Shown in pieces: positions 10,669 through 18,892 of a stretch of 44,615 nucleotides of DNA. The notes under the pieces are model-generated. The model did no database searches. It saw only the letters and a program-made list of their open reading frames with translations, and was not told where the DNA came from. Origin of the DNA: an uncultured Verrucomicrobia subdivision 3 bacterium (GTDB lineage Bacteria; Verrucomicrobiota; Verrucomicrobiia; Limisphaerales; UBA11358); assembly GCA_903870815.1 (NCBI GenBank), contig CAIQEI010000074.1, positions 1 through 44,615 of the forward strand, written 5' to 3'. Position 1 is the first letter of the stretch. Every line of letters starts with the position of its first letter. The translations under genes were made by a program, and so were the position numbers.

Positions 10669-10790
10669 CAAGTTCAATCTTTGCCGGGTCGGTGCCCGGC
10701 GCTCCGGGGGCAGTCTCGGTCACCCACATAAACCGAGTCGAGTCGGGTTATGGACTTATTTTGGCACCTGGCTTTCGCGCGACCCGCGAT

Positions 10791-10871
10791 GTCACTTTTT
10801 GGCACCTTTTGGCACCTTTTGTCTGTTTTTGTCACCCGGTTAAAAAAAATGCCGAAAACGGACAAAAGGTG
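10791..10871. repeat. Tandem 10-mers (GGCACCTTTT x2 plus degenerate GTCACTTTTT) overlapping an 11-bp inverted repeat
   Basis: 10791 GTCACTTTTT, 10801 GGCACCTTTT, 10811 GGCACCTTTT; CACCTTTTGTC (10813-10823) is the reverse complement of GACAAAAGGTG (10861-10871). Confidence 0.65.
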
Positions 10872-11026
10872 ACATTGAGTAATGTATTTACCTCATGGGC
10901 AAAGAGTTGTAACTCGTATTGGGAAACCGTCAGTGGCTCCTGCCGCTGGCGGATAACGGAACTGACTTTACCAATTTTTTACCAGGCAGCGGGCTAACTT
11001 ATGTAAGTGCTTGATAGAGCATCCGG

Positions 11027-11072
11027 AACTTTACCTTTTCTTTACCAAAAAAAAGTTTTGGAAGGTAAAGTT
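11027..11072. repeat. 11-bp inverted repeat AACTTTACCTT / AAGGTAAAGTT
   Basis: Read directly: arms at 11027-11037 and 11062-11072 in an A/T-rich segment of a ~1 kb gene-free region. Confidence 0.6.
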
Positions 11073-11646
11073 TCAAGAAAACAGACGAGACCGCGATCGC
11101 GAACCCGAACGGAATCGGAATACGGCACAAGCTTAGGCTTGAACTCCAACCGGGACAAGAAAATCGCTGAGCCGAACCATCCGGCAGCGGGCCATTTTCG
11201 GGAGTATGTGATCCAAGATGAACCGAACAATTTTCTGGAATTTTAGCCCCAGCCGCAATAAAACGCAGCCAGCGAACTGGAGGTTGAATTTCAACGGGGA
11301 CAGGTTCCGGTAAGTCGGCTGCCTATTAAATTAGGGTAGTCAAAGAACAAACGCGGGGAAAAGCACACGGGCCGGACCCGCCAAAAACAACAACTCGTAT
11401 TTAATACCACTGATACTGGGTTGTCAAAATAAAATATCCGGCGAGTTTATCCCAGCAATCTGGAGCAGGAGAGGAAAAAGGAAAAACGTGCACAGCATGG
11501 ATGGGCCCGGAAATGTCGCGGACCTTGAAAGCCAAGCATAGTATCGGCTGCCAGCCATTTATTAGCAACGGCCCCCGAACCAAACACGATGGGTTGCGCA
11601 AGGTCGCCGCATCCAGTAGGCTCCAATCCAATTCCGATTTTGCCAT

Positions 11647-12339
11647 ATGAATTCATCACACAAGATCAGTTTGCTGTTGTTGTCCGGTTGGTTCGCAACG
11701 CTAGCCCCGGCGGCGCCGACCGGAGTGTCGCCATCATTTCGGGAATCGACTGAATGGTGCGACATCTGGATCGCGCAGGCGGATCAGACCGGATTGCCCC
11801 GCGTCCTACTCATCGGCGATTCGATCACCCGGGGCTATTATCATGAAGTGGCGAATCGGCTGGCGGGCAAGGCGTATGTGGCGCAGCTGGCGACCTCGGC
11901 ATTTTTGTCCGACCCGATGCTTTTAAAGGAGGTCACGCTGATGCTCGACAGCATGACGTTTGACGTCATCCAGTTCAACAACGGCATGCATGGATGGCAG
12001 CATAGCGAGGAGGAATACCGCCGGGCCTTTCCCCAGTTGGTGGAGACCATCCGGAAACATGCGCCGCGCGCCAAGCTGATCTGGGCCACCACCACCCCGC
12101 TCAAGGATAGCACGCCGGCAAAACCCGGCGAGGAACGCCCCTCGGACGAGCGCATTGCCGCGCGCAACGCCATTGCGCGCGAAATTGTGACAGCGCAGAA
12201 TATTCCGACCGACGACCTGTACCAACTCATGGCCGGGCATCCCGAATATCACAGCGACAACATTCATTTCAATGCCCAGGGAATCTCGGTGCAAGCGGAT
12301 CAGATCGCCGCGGAAATTCAAAAGCTGCTTAAGCCCTGA
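11647..12339 (+). CDS. SGNH/GDSL-type hydrolase, secreted
   Basis: Signal peptide MNSSHKISLLLLSGWFATLAPAAPTG; RVLLIGDSITRGYYHEVANRL (GDS block), DSMTFDVIQFNNGMHGWQ, C-terminal SDNIHFNAQG (D-x-x-H block). Confidence 0.88.
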   Translation: MNSSHKISLLLLSGWFATLAPAAPTGVSPSFRESTEWCDIWIAQADQTGLPRVLLIGDSITRGYYHEVANRLAGKAYVAQLATSAFLSDPMLLKEVTLMLDSMTFDVIQFNNGMHGWQHSEEEYRRAFPQLVETIRKHAPRAKLIWATTTPLKDSTPAKPGEERPSDERIAARNAIAREIVTAQNIPTDDLYQLMAGHPEYHSDNIHFNAQGISVQADQIAAEIQKLLKP

Positions 12340-12380
12340 TCGCGGCCAGCCCCGGCACCTTTTGAGATGCACGCAAACCA

Positions 12381-14297
12381 TTGCTTTTGGGTTTAATCCG
12401 GCCTCAGTTTGTGGCTAATTGTTGGCCGATGCCAAATCGTCCCGGCTTGATGCTGCTGCCCCGCCCGCGCTCATTGCGACTGCGCGCCGGAAAATTCATC
12501 CTGCCAAAGCGGAATCCATTGGCATGCCTCACGATCGCCGACGGCCGTTCGGCCCCAAATCATCCCGAAGGTTACACCCTGACGATTTCAAAATCGGGAA
12601 TTGAAATTTCCTCCCGCGAACCCGCCGGCTGGCGCGCGGCCATGGCCACCCTGCGGCAGTTGCGGCGGCAATTTGGCCGCCGGCTGCCATGCCTGAAAAT
12701 CCGCGATTGGCCGGACTTTGCCCGGCGCGGCGTGATGCTCGACATCTCACGCGGGCGCGTGCCGAAGCTGGCAACCCTGCTCGACGTGGCGGAAAAACTT
12801 GCCGGATTCAAGATCAACGAACTGCAGCTATACACCGAGCACACTTTTGCCTACCGGAAATACAAATCCATATGGCAAGGGTGTGGAGCGCTCACAGCCG
12901 GGGAAATCCGAATCCTCGACGCGCATTGCCGGAAACTCGGCATCGACCTTGTGCCTAACCAGAATTCCTTCGGCCACCTGCGCCATTTCCTCGCCGACCC
13001 GCGCCTTAAGAAACTGGGCGAGCTTGCCGCACCTTACGAGTGCGGCGGCGATGCGGGCATCGACGAAACATTTCTGCGCCGCCCGACCACGCTCGCGCCG
13101 AATCATCCGGGGACCCTGCCCTTCCTGCGCGGCCTTTACGATGAGCTGCTGCCGAATTTTTCCAGCCGGATTTTCAACATCGGGGGCGACGAGACCTGGG
13201 ATCTTGGCCGGGGCCGGAGCAAGAAGCTTTGCGCGGAAAAAGGCAAGGGCCACGTCTATCTCGACTTCCTAAAGCAACTGCAACGGGAAGTCGCCGGCCG
13301 CAATAAGCAGATGATGTTTTGGGGCGACATCATTTTGAACTACCCGAAGCTGATTCCGGAACTGGCAAAAGCTGGTAGGGCTGAGCTGCCGGTCAGCCAG
13401 CGAGGGTTGAAACAGGCTGACCCGCAGGTCAGCCCTACCATTTTTGCGCTGAACTGGGGTTACGAGGCTGATCATCCATTCGAAACGGAGGCTGCAAAGT
13501 TCGCGAAAGCTAAAATTCCCTTTTATGTCTGCCCCGGCACTTCCACCTGGCAGACTCTCATAGGCCGGCACGACAACGCGCTCGCCAATCTGCGCGCTGC
13601 AGCCAGGGCTGGGAGAAAATTCGGCGCACTGGGTTTTCTCGTCACCGATTGGGGCGACGGTGGGCACCCGCAACCGCTGGCCGTGAGCTGGCCCCTCTTT
13701 GCCGCCGGGGCTGCGCTGGCTTGGAATTCAGGTTCGCTAGAGGAAGAAACTATGCTCGCCGTTTTGAGTCGGGATGTGTTTGAGGATCCGGGCGGCAAAG
13801 TGGCTAAATCCGGATTCAAGCTCGGTTTCGCCCATCAGAGACTCGGCGTAACGGCCGTGAATGAAACGCCGCTCGGCACGGTCATCGCCGCGCCGAATCC
13901 GGCCGAACGGGAACTTTTTTGCCGGAACGGATTGAAATGGTTTGCCCGGATTTCGAGGCGGAACATATTGTCGGCATTGAAAGAAATCCGGAGTCAGCGA
14001 TCCTGCCTGCACCGGGCCAAACCGGATTCAAAATCCGGAAAGGTTTTGAAGCTGGAATTGGATCTAGCGGCGCGAATGGCGGAACAGTCGTGCCGGTTCA
14101 TGCTGTGGCAGCAGGCCGTGACGGCCGGAAAAACGTCTGAGGTAAAACGTCTGGCACAAACCGGCCGCCGCGTGCTGCGCCAGCTGGAAAAAGATTTCAA
14201 CCGTCTCTGGCCAATGCGGAACAAGGCAACGCCGCGGCATTGCACGCCGTTTTTGCGCCGCCGGATGGAGGATTACCGGCGCGGCGATTGGCACTGA
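12381..14297 (+). CDS. Glycoside hydrolase family 20-like (beta-N-acetylhexosaminidase-like) protein
   Basis: FARRGVMLDISRGRVPKLATLLDVAEKLAGFKINELQLYTEHTFAYR; catalytic-type FNIGGDETWDLG; ALNWGYEADHPFE. True start may lie slightly downstream (12429 ATG). Confidence 0.85.
   Translation: MLLGLIRPQFVANCWPMPNRPGLMLLPRPRSLRLRAGKFILPKRNPLACLTIADGRSAPNHPEGYTLTISKSGIEISSREPAGWRAAMATLRQLRRQFGRRLPCLKIRDWPDFARRGVMLDISRGRVPKLATLLDVAEKLAGFKINELQLYTEHTFAYRKYKSIWQGCGALTAGEIRILDAHCRKLGIDLVPNQNSFGHLRHFLADPRLKKLGELAAPYECGGDAGIDETFLRRPTTLAPNHPGTLPFLRGLYDELLPNFSSRIFNIGGDETWDLGRGRSKKLCAEKGKGHVYLDFLKQLQREVAGRNKQMMFWGDIILNYPKLIPELAKAGRAELPVSQRGLKQADPQVSPTIFALNWGYEADHPFETEAAKFAKAKIPFYVCPGTSTWQTLIGRHDNALANLRAAARAGRKFGALGFLVTDWGDGGHPQPLAVSWPLFAAGAALAWNSGSLEEETMLAVLSRDVFEDPGGKVAKSGFKLGFAHQRLGVTAVNETPLGTVIAAPNPAERELFCRNGLKWFARISRRNILSALKEIRSQRSCLHRAKPDSKSGKVLKLELDLAARMAEQSCRFMLWQQAVTAGKTSEVKRLAQTGRRVLRQLEKDFNRLWPMRNKATPRHCTPFLRRRMEDYRRGDWH
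13373..13440. repeat. REPIN-like inverted pair of REP-like sequences inside the GH20 coding region
   Basis: TGGTAGGGCTGAGCTGCCGGTCAGCC (13373-13398), 16-nt spacer, GGCTGACCCGCAGGTCAGCCCTACCA (13415-13440); arms match 24/26 as inverted repeats. In frame, encodes GRAELPVSQRGLKQADPQVSPT. Confidence 0.9.
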
Positions 14298-14303
14298 GGT
14301 TTA

Positions 14304-14382
14304 GGTGGGGTGAGGGTCCCAGCGAGCCGGGGTCAGAGGAATGTTTTATTCCAGGACGGCTCGCGAGGACGCTCGCCCCACC
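14304..14382. repeat. Inverted pair of GTGG-headed REP-like sequences between convergent genes
   Basis: GGTGGGGTGAGGGTCCCAGCGAGCCG (14304-14329) versus reverse complement of 14357-14382 = GGTGGGGCGAGCGTCCTCGCGAGCCG; 22/26 identical. Confidence 0.8.
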
Positions 14383-14399
14383 ATTTTAGAAATGATTGA

Positions 14400-15206
14400 T
14401 TACCTGCCCGGAAACCTCGGACGCGGCTGGATCGGTGGCGGGGCCGGAATCTTGCCGGTGATTTTCAAAGGCGGCAGCGTCGCGACTTTCGGCGGTGGCG
14501 GGACGGTGACCGGGGGCACCAGGTTTTCAGGCAAGGCGGCATCGCCGATTTTCATTTCCGGAAATTTCATCTCGCCCATCTCAAAATTCTTGAACGAGCC
14601 GAGGTCGCCGATGGAGTCAAACCGCATCCCCGGCAGTTGCCCGAGCGGACTGGCCGGCAAGGTATCGTAGCCGTTCACCACCCAGTCCAGCTTACCGGTC
14701 TCAATTTCAATCAACAGGCCATGCACCGGGATTTTCGGGCCGATGAGCGGACTGTTGCGCGCAAAATTGCAGGCCTTGACGACGTTCTGCCGTTCGCTGC
14801 CGAAGGTCCCAAAAAATTCATTCACATTGTCCGGCAGTCGGCTCCGATCCACGCCCACCGCCTTGAGTTTATCCAGCAGCACCGTCGTCGTGGTTTTGGC
14901 GACCTGGCAGTCCGAGTGGCCGATGATGGCGATTTCGCGTCCGCCCTTGACGGCGCAGGCCAGCGCGAGCGACCGCATGGTGCTGGTCATCGGGCCGGTG
15001 ATGATGTTGCCCGCGTTGCGGAGCCAGATAAACTGCTCGGCGGGCAGCGCCAGCGCGTTTGGAAAAAGGGCGTTTAGGCGCGGGTCAATGCAAGTCAGTG
15101 CGATGACCGGCAGGGCCTCTGCGAAGTCGGCGGGATGCAGCCCGGCGTTCGCATCACCGCCTACGGCCCGGTGGTTCGCATCAATGATAGCTTCGAAGAG
15201 GCGCAT
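14400..15206 (-). CDS. Beta-class carbonic anhydrase with proline-rich C-terminal tail
   Basis: Zn-site motifs ALTCIDPRLN (C-x-D-x-R) and IIGHSDCQVAK (H-x-x-C); WLRNAGNIIT; tail PPVTVPPPPKVATLPPLKITGKIPAPPPIQPRPRF. Confidence 0.88.
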   Translation of the reverse strand: MRLFEAIIDANHRAVGGDANAGLHPADFAEALPVIALTCIDPRLNALFPNALALPAEQFIWLRNAGNIITGPMTSTMRSLALACAVKGGREIAIIGHSDCQVAKTTTTVLLDKLKAVGVDRSRLPDNVNEFFGTFGSERQNVVKACNFARNSPLIGPKIPVHGLLIEIETGKLDWVVNGYDTLPASPLGQLPGMRFDSIGDLGSFKNFEMGEMKFPEMKIGDAALPENLVPPVTVPPPPKVATLPPLKITGKIPAPPPIQPRPRFPGR

Positions 15207-15218
15207 GTCTTTTCTAAT

Positions 15219-15665
15219 CTAAGATTTCTTCATGCGCTCAAGCTCTGCTTTCAACCGCTTGTTCTCCGCAACTAGATTATTGTCGTCAGCTTCCGTGCCG
15301 GGGTCACTGCCGGATTGGGAATCCATTGTTATTGGACTTTCAACGATTTTGTCGTCGGTCCAATAGACGCCGGAAAACATACTGGTCTTGCAGTATGCCT
15401 GATGGACTTTGCCCTGGGCGTCTTCATAAACGACCTCGTAAATACGCTCGTTCTTCGAGCCGAACCAGCCCCGACCAAAGGGTGACCAATTAATGCTGCG
15501 TATTTTGCCCCCTTGCTGCTCGATACTGTCACGAATTCGGCCGTCATCCGAAGAGCCGGCGGCAAACCGAATCAAAACCGCAAGCACGATGAATCCGATG
15601 ACAACGAAGGGAATAATAGCTCCTGCGTTGCCGCCGCCGCTGTTGTGAATGACAAATGAAAGCAT
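15219..15665 (-). CDS. Hypothetical single-TM protein with C-terminal coiled-coil
   Basis: ORF 148 aa between two supported genes on the same strand; TM FVVIGFIVLAVLIRFAAG; C-terminal NLVAENKRLKAELERMKKS. Confidence 0.7.
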   Translation of the reverse strand: MLSFVIHNSGGGNAGAIIPFVVIGFIVLAVLIRFAAGSSDDGRIRDSIEQQGGKIRSINWSPFGRGWFGSKNERIYEVVYEDAQGKVHQAYCKTSMFSGVYWTDDKIVESPITMDSQSGSDPGTEADDNNLVAENKRLKAELERMKKS

Positions 15666-15677
15666 TTTATATTAAGC

Positions 15678-15914
15678 CTAGGTTGACCTCTTCCATGGTT
15701 GCATCGGCGGCGGATCAAAGGTTGGTGCGGGCGGCGGTTCTTCCGGCATGAGATACCAGAGCGCCAGGTAAATAACCACACCGGCAAAGGCCGTGAAGAT
15801 CGTCGCCAGCACCCAGACAATCCGTAGCTTGCCGGAATCCCAGCCAAGATTCGCCGCCAGTCCGCCGCAAACCCCGGCAATCTGATGGTCGTCGTATGAG
15901 CGGCGTAGGTTCAC
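15678..15914 (-). CDS. PspC domain protein
   Basis: MNLRRSYDDHQIAGVCGGLAANLGWDSGKLRIVWVLATIFTAFAGVVIYLALWYLMPEEP is the PspC pattern. Confidence 0.92.
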   Translation of the reverse strand: MNLRRSYDDHQIAGVCGGLAANLGWDSGKLRIVWVLATIFTAFAGVVIYLALWYLMPEEPPPAPTFDPPPMQPWKRST

Positions 15915-15996
15915 ATTTATTTATAGGAGACCACTTTAGGGGACTCTAACTTTTTATTTTAATTTGAGCCTCGTCACCTCGGCTCCTACAAGTTGG

Positions 15997-17535
15997 TTAT
16001 TTTGTTTCGCCGGATTCATCCTTACCCATCGCCTTGCGGAGCGCGGGCACCTGTTCCATCAATTTCTCAAACTTCACGCCGGTCAAACTTTCGATGATGG
16101 GCGGCAACTGGCTGATGATCTGGGTCACGTCGCCGGTCAGCTTGCTCGCGCCGCCGCCGGGGCCGTTGCCGGAATTGATGATGACCATCTTGTCCATCTT
16201 GGACAGCGGCTCGCTGACCTTGCCCGCGACTTCCGGCAGGATGCGCACGATCATTTCGATGACGGCGGCCTCGTTGTATTGCTTGAAGGATTCGGCCTTC
16301 ACACGCATCGCCTCGGCGGTGGCTTTGCCCTGCGCCTCGATGACCGACGCCTCGGCCAGACCGCGCGCCTTGTTCGCATCGGCCTCGGCCAGACCGGTGG
16401 CCTTCACGACATCGGCGCTGGCAAAACCCGTGGCCTTCGTCGCGGACGCCGCGCCGGCGGCTTCGGTTTCCAACTGGAACTTTCGCGCATTCGCCAGCGT
16501 CTCGACTTTGTAGCGTTCGGCGTCGGCGGGCTTCTGGATGGTCGCCTCCAGCTCGCGCTGCTTGCGGAGAATTTCCTGCTGTTGCAACTCGATGTTCTTC
16601 TGTTTCTCGACGATCTGGACCTGCACTTCTTCGGCCTTCACGAGCTGGCCGGTCTTGAATTTCTGCAAATCGTAGGCGAGGTCGGCTTGCGCTTTCTGCA
16701 CGTTCACCGTGGCCTGATACTGGGCGACGTTGGATTGGTAATCCCGCTGCGCCTCGGCGACTTTCGTGTCGGCCTGAAATTTCGCCTCCTGCCCGGCCTG
16801 GTTCGCCTGCGCGGAGCGGATAACGGAATCCCGGTCGGCCTCGGCCTGAGCGATGATGGCGTCGCGCTTCACCTGGGCGATACGCGGCTTGCCCAAGGCA
16901 TCGAGGTAACCCTGCGTGTCGCGGATATCGCGGATGGTGAAGCTCACGATACCGAGGCCCATGTTCGCCATGTCGCCCGCCGCGACTTCCTGCACCTTCG
17001 AGGCGAATGCATCGCGGTTCTGGTAAATTTCCTCCACCGTCATCGTGCCCAGGATCGCGCGCAAATGGCCTTCCAACGTTTGCATGGCGATGTTTTTGAT
17101 GTCGTCCACGCTCTTGCTCAGGAACTGTTCCGCCGCCGTCGCGATCGAAATGTCGTCGCCCTTGACTTTGATCTGCGCGACGCCGTCCACCTTCACCGGC
17201 ACGCCCTTGCTGGTGTAAACTTCGGGCGTCTGGACATCAATCGTGAGCAGTTCCAGCGAGAGCACGTCCACTTTTTCCTTCACCGGAATGACGAAAGTGC
17301 CGCCCCCCTTGACCACGCGGAAGCCCACCTCCTTCACGTTGCCGTCGGGATCGGTCAGCTTGCGTTTGCTGCCGGAAATGATGAGCACCTGGTTCGGGCC
17401 GGCCTTGGTGTAGCGGCTCGCCCAGATGAGGGCGATGACAAATACGACAAAGAGCACCGCACCGGCGGCGACGACGACTTTCAGCCAGGGCGTGCCGGTG
17501 GCGTCCATTTCGGCGAGCAGAGGGATGAGTTTCAT
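15997..17535 (-). CDS. Flotillin-like SPFH-domain protein
   Basis: N-terminal TM; SPFH/PHB region VFVIPVKEKVDVLSLELLTIDVQTPEVYTSKGVPVKVDGVAQIKVKGDD; Ala/Glu-rich repeats (AEADRDSVIRSAQANQAGQEA, GLAEADANKARGLAEAS) typical of flotillins. Confidence 0.93.
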   Translation of the reverse strand: MKLIPLLAEMDATGTPWLKVVVAAGAVLFVVFVIALIWASRYTKAGPNQVLIISGSKRKLTDPDGNVKEVGFRVVKGGGTFVIPVKEKVDVLSLELLTIDVQTPEVYTSKGVPVKVDGVAQIKVKGDDISIATAAEQFLSKSVDDIKNIAMQTLEGHLRAILGTMTVEEIYQNRDAFASKVQEVAAGDMANMGLGIVSFTIRDIRDTQGYLDALGKPRIAQVKRDAIIAQAEADRDSVIRSAQANQAGQEAKFQADTKVAEAQRDYQSNVAQYQATVNVQKAQADLAYDLQKFKTGQLVKAEEVQVQIVEKQKNIELQQQEILRKQRELEATIQKPADAERYKVETLANARKFQLETEAAGAASATKATGFASADVVKATGLAEADANKARGLAEASVIEAQGKATAEAMRVKAESFKQYNEAAVIEMIVRILPEVAGKVSEPLSKMDKMVIINSGNGPGGGASKLTGDVTQIISQLPPIIESLTGVKFEKLMEQVPALRKAMGKDESGETK

Positions 17536-17574
17536 TTTAGTGGATAGGGGTTAGTGGATGGTTTAGAGCTAAAT

Positions 17575-18123
17575 TCATTTGGTAACTTCGACGTAAAACT
17601 GCGTGCCGACGATGCGCGTAATCTTCACCGTCTGGCCGGTGGCAATCGTTCCGCCCTGTTCGTCGCGGGCCGCTGCAGTGTAGCGCGAGCCGGACTGCAC
17701 ATAGGAAATCTCGCCGACTCCGTTCGCGGGGATGGGCGAGATAATGGCGGCGGTCTGGCCGATCAAATTCCCCACGCGACCCTCGCTGGAACTGTTCGCG
17801 CCCCGGAAAACCTTGTTCAAGCCCCACCACACCAGCACGGCGATGAGCAGACCGCTGATGAAAGCGAGCGGCGCATGGAGCCATACGCTCTGTGTGGCGG
17901 GTATCTCGGTGAACACCAGGCCAAACGCGCCGAACGCGGTAATGAAGCAGGCCAGCACTGTGGGGCTAAGGAAGCTCGCACCCGGCATCCCGTCGGAATT
18001 CATGCCCGCGTCCGCGTGGCCACCCGTGCCGATGGCGTCATGCCCGCCAAACAGATGGCCGAGAAAAGCGCTGATGACCGTGAACAACAAACCGAGCACC
18101 AGACAAAATGCGTAGATAATCAT
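17575..18123 (-). CDS. NfeD-like membrane protein (flotillin partner)
   Basis: ATG at 18123: MIIYAFCLVLGLLFTVISAFLGHLFGG...; C-terminal OB-fold-like EGRVGNLIGQTAAIISPIPANGVGEISYVQSGSRYTAAARDEQGGTIATGQTVKITRIVGTQFYVEV; directly upstream of flotillin. Confidence 0.85.
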   Translation of the reverse strand: MIIYAFCLVLGLLFTVISAFLGHLFGGHDAIGTGGHADAGMNSDGMPGASFLSPTVLACFITAFGAFGLVFTEIPATQSVWLHAPLAFISGLLIAVLVWWGLNKVFRGANSSSEGRVGNLIGQTAAIISPIPANGVGEISYVQSGSRYTAAARDEQGGTIATGQTVKITRIVGTQFYVEVTK

Positions 18124-18331
18124 AAGCCCGTTCCATGTTGGTTTAGCAATGCGATTAGAACACCAAGCCAGCGGTCTTGGCAAGCCGTAAGCACAAAATG
18201 TTTTCCGCCCAGTCTCATCGCACCTCCATCCAACCAAAAACGCCGGGGCCGTGCATTGATAATTTCGGGCAATTATTGGAATTGCCCGCTTCACGCTTGC
18301 CAAGCCGACCCGGCTTTTCCATCGTGCCGCC

Positions 18332-18817
18332 ATGCAATCGCACGAACTGCTCAGGGAGGTCTTCGACAAAAAGTCCGCGAAGGAAATCTCCGCCGATCTC
18401 GAGCTCTCCACCTCCATGATCTACAAATGGGCGCAGCCGCCGAACCAAGAAGGCGGCATCGGCAATCCGCTGGACCGCGTGGAGGCGCTCATCCGCAGCA
18501 CCGGCGACCAGCGCATCGTGCAATGGATCTGCCAGCGCGCCGGCGGCTTCTTCATCCTCAACCCACAAAACGCGCCGCATCCGCATTATCTGATTCCGGC
18601 CACCAACCAGATCGTCCAAGAATTTGCCGACTTGCTGGCGGTTGTCGCCCACGCGGCGGCGGATGAAAAGATCACCGCGCCGGAGGCGGAGCAAATCCGC
18701 GCCCGCTGGGAGGAATTAAAAAGTGCCACGGAAGGTTTTGTCGCCGCCTGCGAAAGTGGCGATTTTGGCCCGCTGAAAACGGCCACCGCCAAAAGGGTCG
18801 CGACGAAGCCCGACTGA
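18332..18817 (+). CDS. Phage CII-like / HTH regulatory protein
   Basis: MQSHELLREVFDKKSAKEISADLELSTSMIYKWAQPPNQEGGIGNPLDRVEALIRSTGDQRIVQWICQRAGGFFILNP; N-terminal HTH and CII-type layout. Confidence 0.7.
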   Translation: MQSHELLREVFDKKSAKEISADLELSTSMIYKWAQPPNQEGGIGNPLDRVEALIRSTGDQRIVQWICQRAGGFFILNPQNAPHPHYLIPATNQIVQEFADLLAVVAHAAADEKITAPEAEQIRARWEELKSATEGFVAACESGDFGPLKTATAKRVATKPD

Positions 18818-18892
18818 GAACGGGAATTAGCCGCCGATGAAACCCGGCAATGATCGGGGGTTGGGTGCTACAATGATGACGCGCCCACGGCG

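Noticed and set aside
13373-13440. CRISPR-like repeat
   Set aside because: Single inverted pair without regularly spaced direct repeats; fits a REPIN-like element. No CRISPR array or cas gene anywhere in the window.
15964-17547. 527-aa plus-strand ORF
   Set aside because: Exactly antisense to the well-supported flotillin gene; composition (His/Arg/Leu-rich) is typical of GC-driven shadow ORFs.
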